Shown here: positions 5,091 through 5,378 of the stretch, in pieces
How positions within the stretch are numbered: position 1 is the stretch's first letter
Layout of the letters: each line of letters opens with the position of its first letter
NCBI GenBank assembly: GCA_029062865.1
Contig: JAIDPG010000243.1
Location: forward strand, 1-5,378
DNA from: Oscillospiraceae bacterium
GTDB taxonomy: Bacteria; Bacillota; Clostridia; Oscillospirales; Ruminococcaceae
DNA: 5,378 nucleotides
Direction of reading: 5' to 3'
Position numbers and translations under genes: made by a program
The notes under the pieces: generated by a model
Seen by the model: only the letters and a program-made list of their open reading frames with translations
What the model was told of the DNA's origin: nothing
The model's database searches: none

Positions 5091-5378
5091 TTAACCCAGA
5101 ACGGACAGCAGCACACCCGCCGCGACCGCCGAGCCGATAACTCCGGCAACGTTCGGTCCCATTGCGTGCATAAGCAGGAAGTTCGAGGGGTTGGTTTTCG
5201 CGCCCTCTTTCTGCGAAACACGCGCCGCCATGGGAACCGCGGAAACGCCCGCCGAGCCGATAAGCGGATTTATCTTCTTGCCCGAGATCACGTACATCAG
5301 CTTGCCGAGCAGAACGCCGCACGCCGTGCCGACGCAGAACGCGATAAGTCCGAGCACGATGATAAAGATCGTCTTCCA
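5091..5378 (-). CDS. Sodium ion-translocating decarboxylase beta subunit, C-terminal 95 residues (5' end beyond the right edge)
   Basis: The open frame enters from the right edge (WKTIFIIVLGLIAFC...) and ends at TAA 5091. The stretches GKLMYVISGKKINPLIGSAG and SNFLLMHAMGPNVAGVIGSA, with PMAARVSQ between them, are hallmark C-terminal sequences of the OadB/MmdB/GcdB family. These integral membrane subunits couple decarboxylation of a biotin-bound carboxyl group to export of sodium ions, making a sodium gradient in fermenting anaerobes. The final hydrophobic stretch (VAGVIGSAVAAGVLLSVLG) is the last membrane segment. The substrate (oxaloacetate, methylmalonyl-CoA or glutaconyl-CoA) is set by the alpha subunit, which is outside the window, so no specific gene symbol is given. 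A GTG at 5357 is an internal Val codon, not the start. Confidence 0.92.
   Translation of the reverse strand, partial: WKTIFIIVLGLIAFCVGTACGVLLGKLMYVISGKKINPLIGSAGVSAVPMAARVSQKEGAKTNPSNFLLMHAMGPNVAGVIGSAVAAGVLLSVLG

Noticed and set aside
5047..5322. Alternative minus-strand frames over the decarboxylase beta subunit
   Set aside because: They overlap a frame with hallmark OadB-family sequences and have Arg-rich, low-complexity content typical of shadows.

Overview
The window looks like chromosomal DNA from a gut-type Gram-positive anaerobe of the Clostridia (Oscillospiraceae/Lachnospiraceae-like). The reasons are strong AGGAGG-type Shine-Dalgarno (SD) sites, sigma-A-type promoters, a Gram-positive lipoprotein signal, a clostridial Fe-S scaffold/GGGtGRT gene pair, and the end of a sodium-pumping decarboxylase beta subunit. 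The genus is not determined. No rRNA, tRNA, CRISPR array, insertion sequence or phage gene was seen.

Layout. At 1-844 (minus strand) a promoter at 816-844 drives an IscU/NifU-like Fe-S scaffold gene (51-743). This is followed 14 nt later by the first 12 codons of a GGGtGRT-family gene that runs off the left edge. At 946-2573 (minus) a second promoter (2545-2573) drives a secreted V8/trypsin-like serine protease and a small lipoprotein. A hairpin lies behind them. The protease gene is interrupted by an in-frame amber TAG exactly between its signal peptide and the mature protein. At 2574-2806 there is a non-coding spacer with a 7-bp inverted repeat and the pyrB promoter. At 2807-3883 (plus) lies pyrB, aspartate carbamoyltransferase, carrying at its C-terminus a four-cysteine zinc domain like that of PyrI. 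A bidirectional terminator (3891-3917) separates it from the convergent minus-strand cluster. That cluster, in transcription order, is the end of a sodium-translocating decarboxylase beta subunit (5378-5091), a SIMPL/DUF541 protein (5033-4377), and a small multi-pass membrane protein (4377-3916) whose start overlaps the SIMPL stop.

How the genes work together. The scaffold and GGGtGRT genes form one transcription unit likely tied to Fe-S cluster handling. The protease and lipoprotein form a cell-surface unit, possibly inactive because of the TAG. PyrB is a stand-alone pyrimidine-biosynthesis gene on a very short leader. The SIMPL and membrane-protein genes are translationally coupled. The two most interesting points are the PyrB plus PyrI-zinc-domain fusion without the allosteric domain, and the amber codon at the protease signal-peptide junction.
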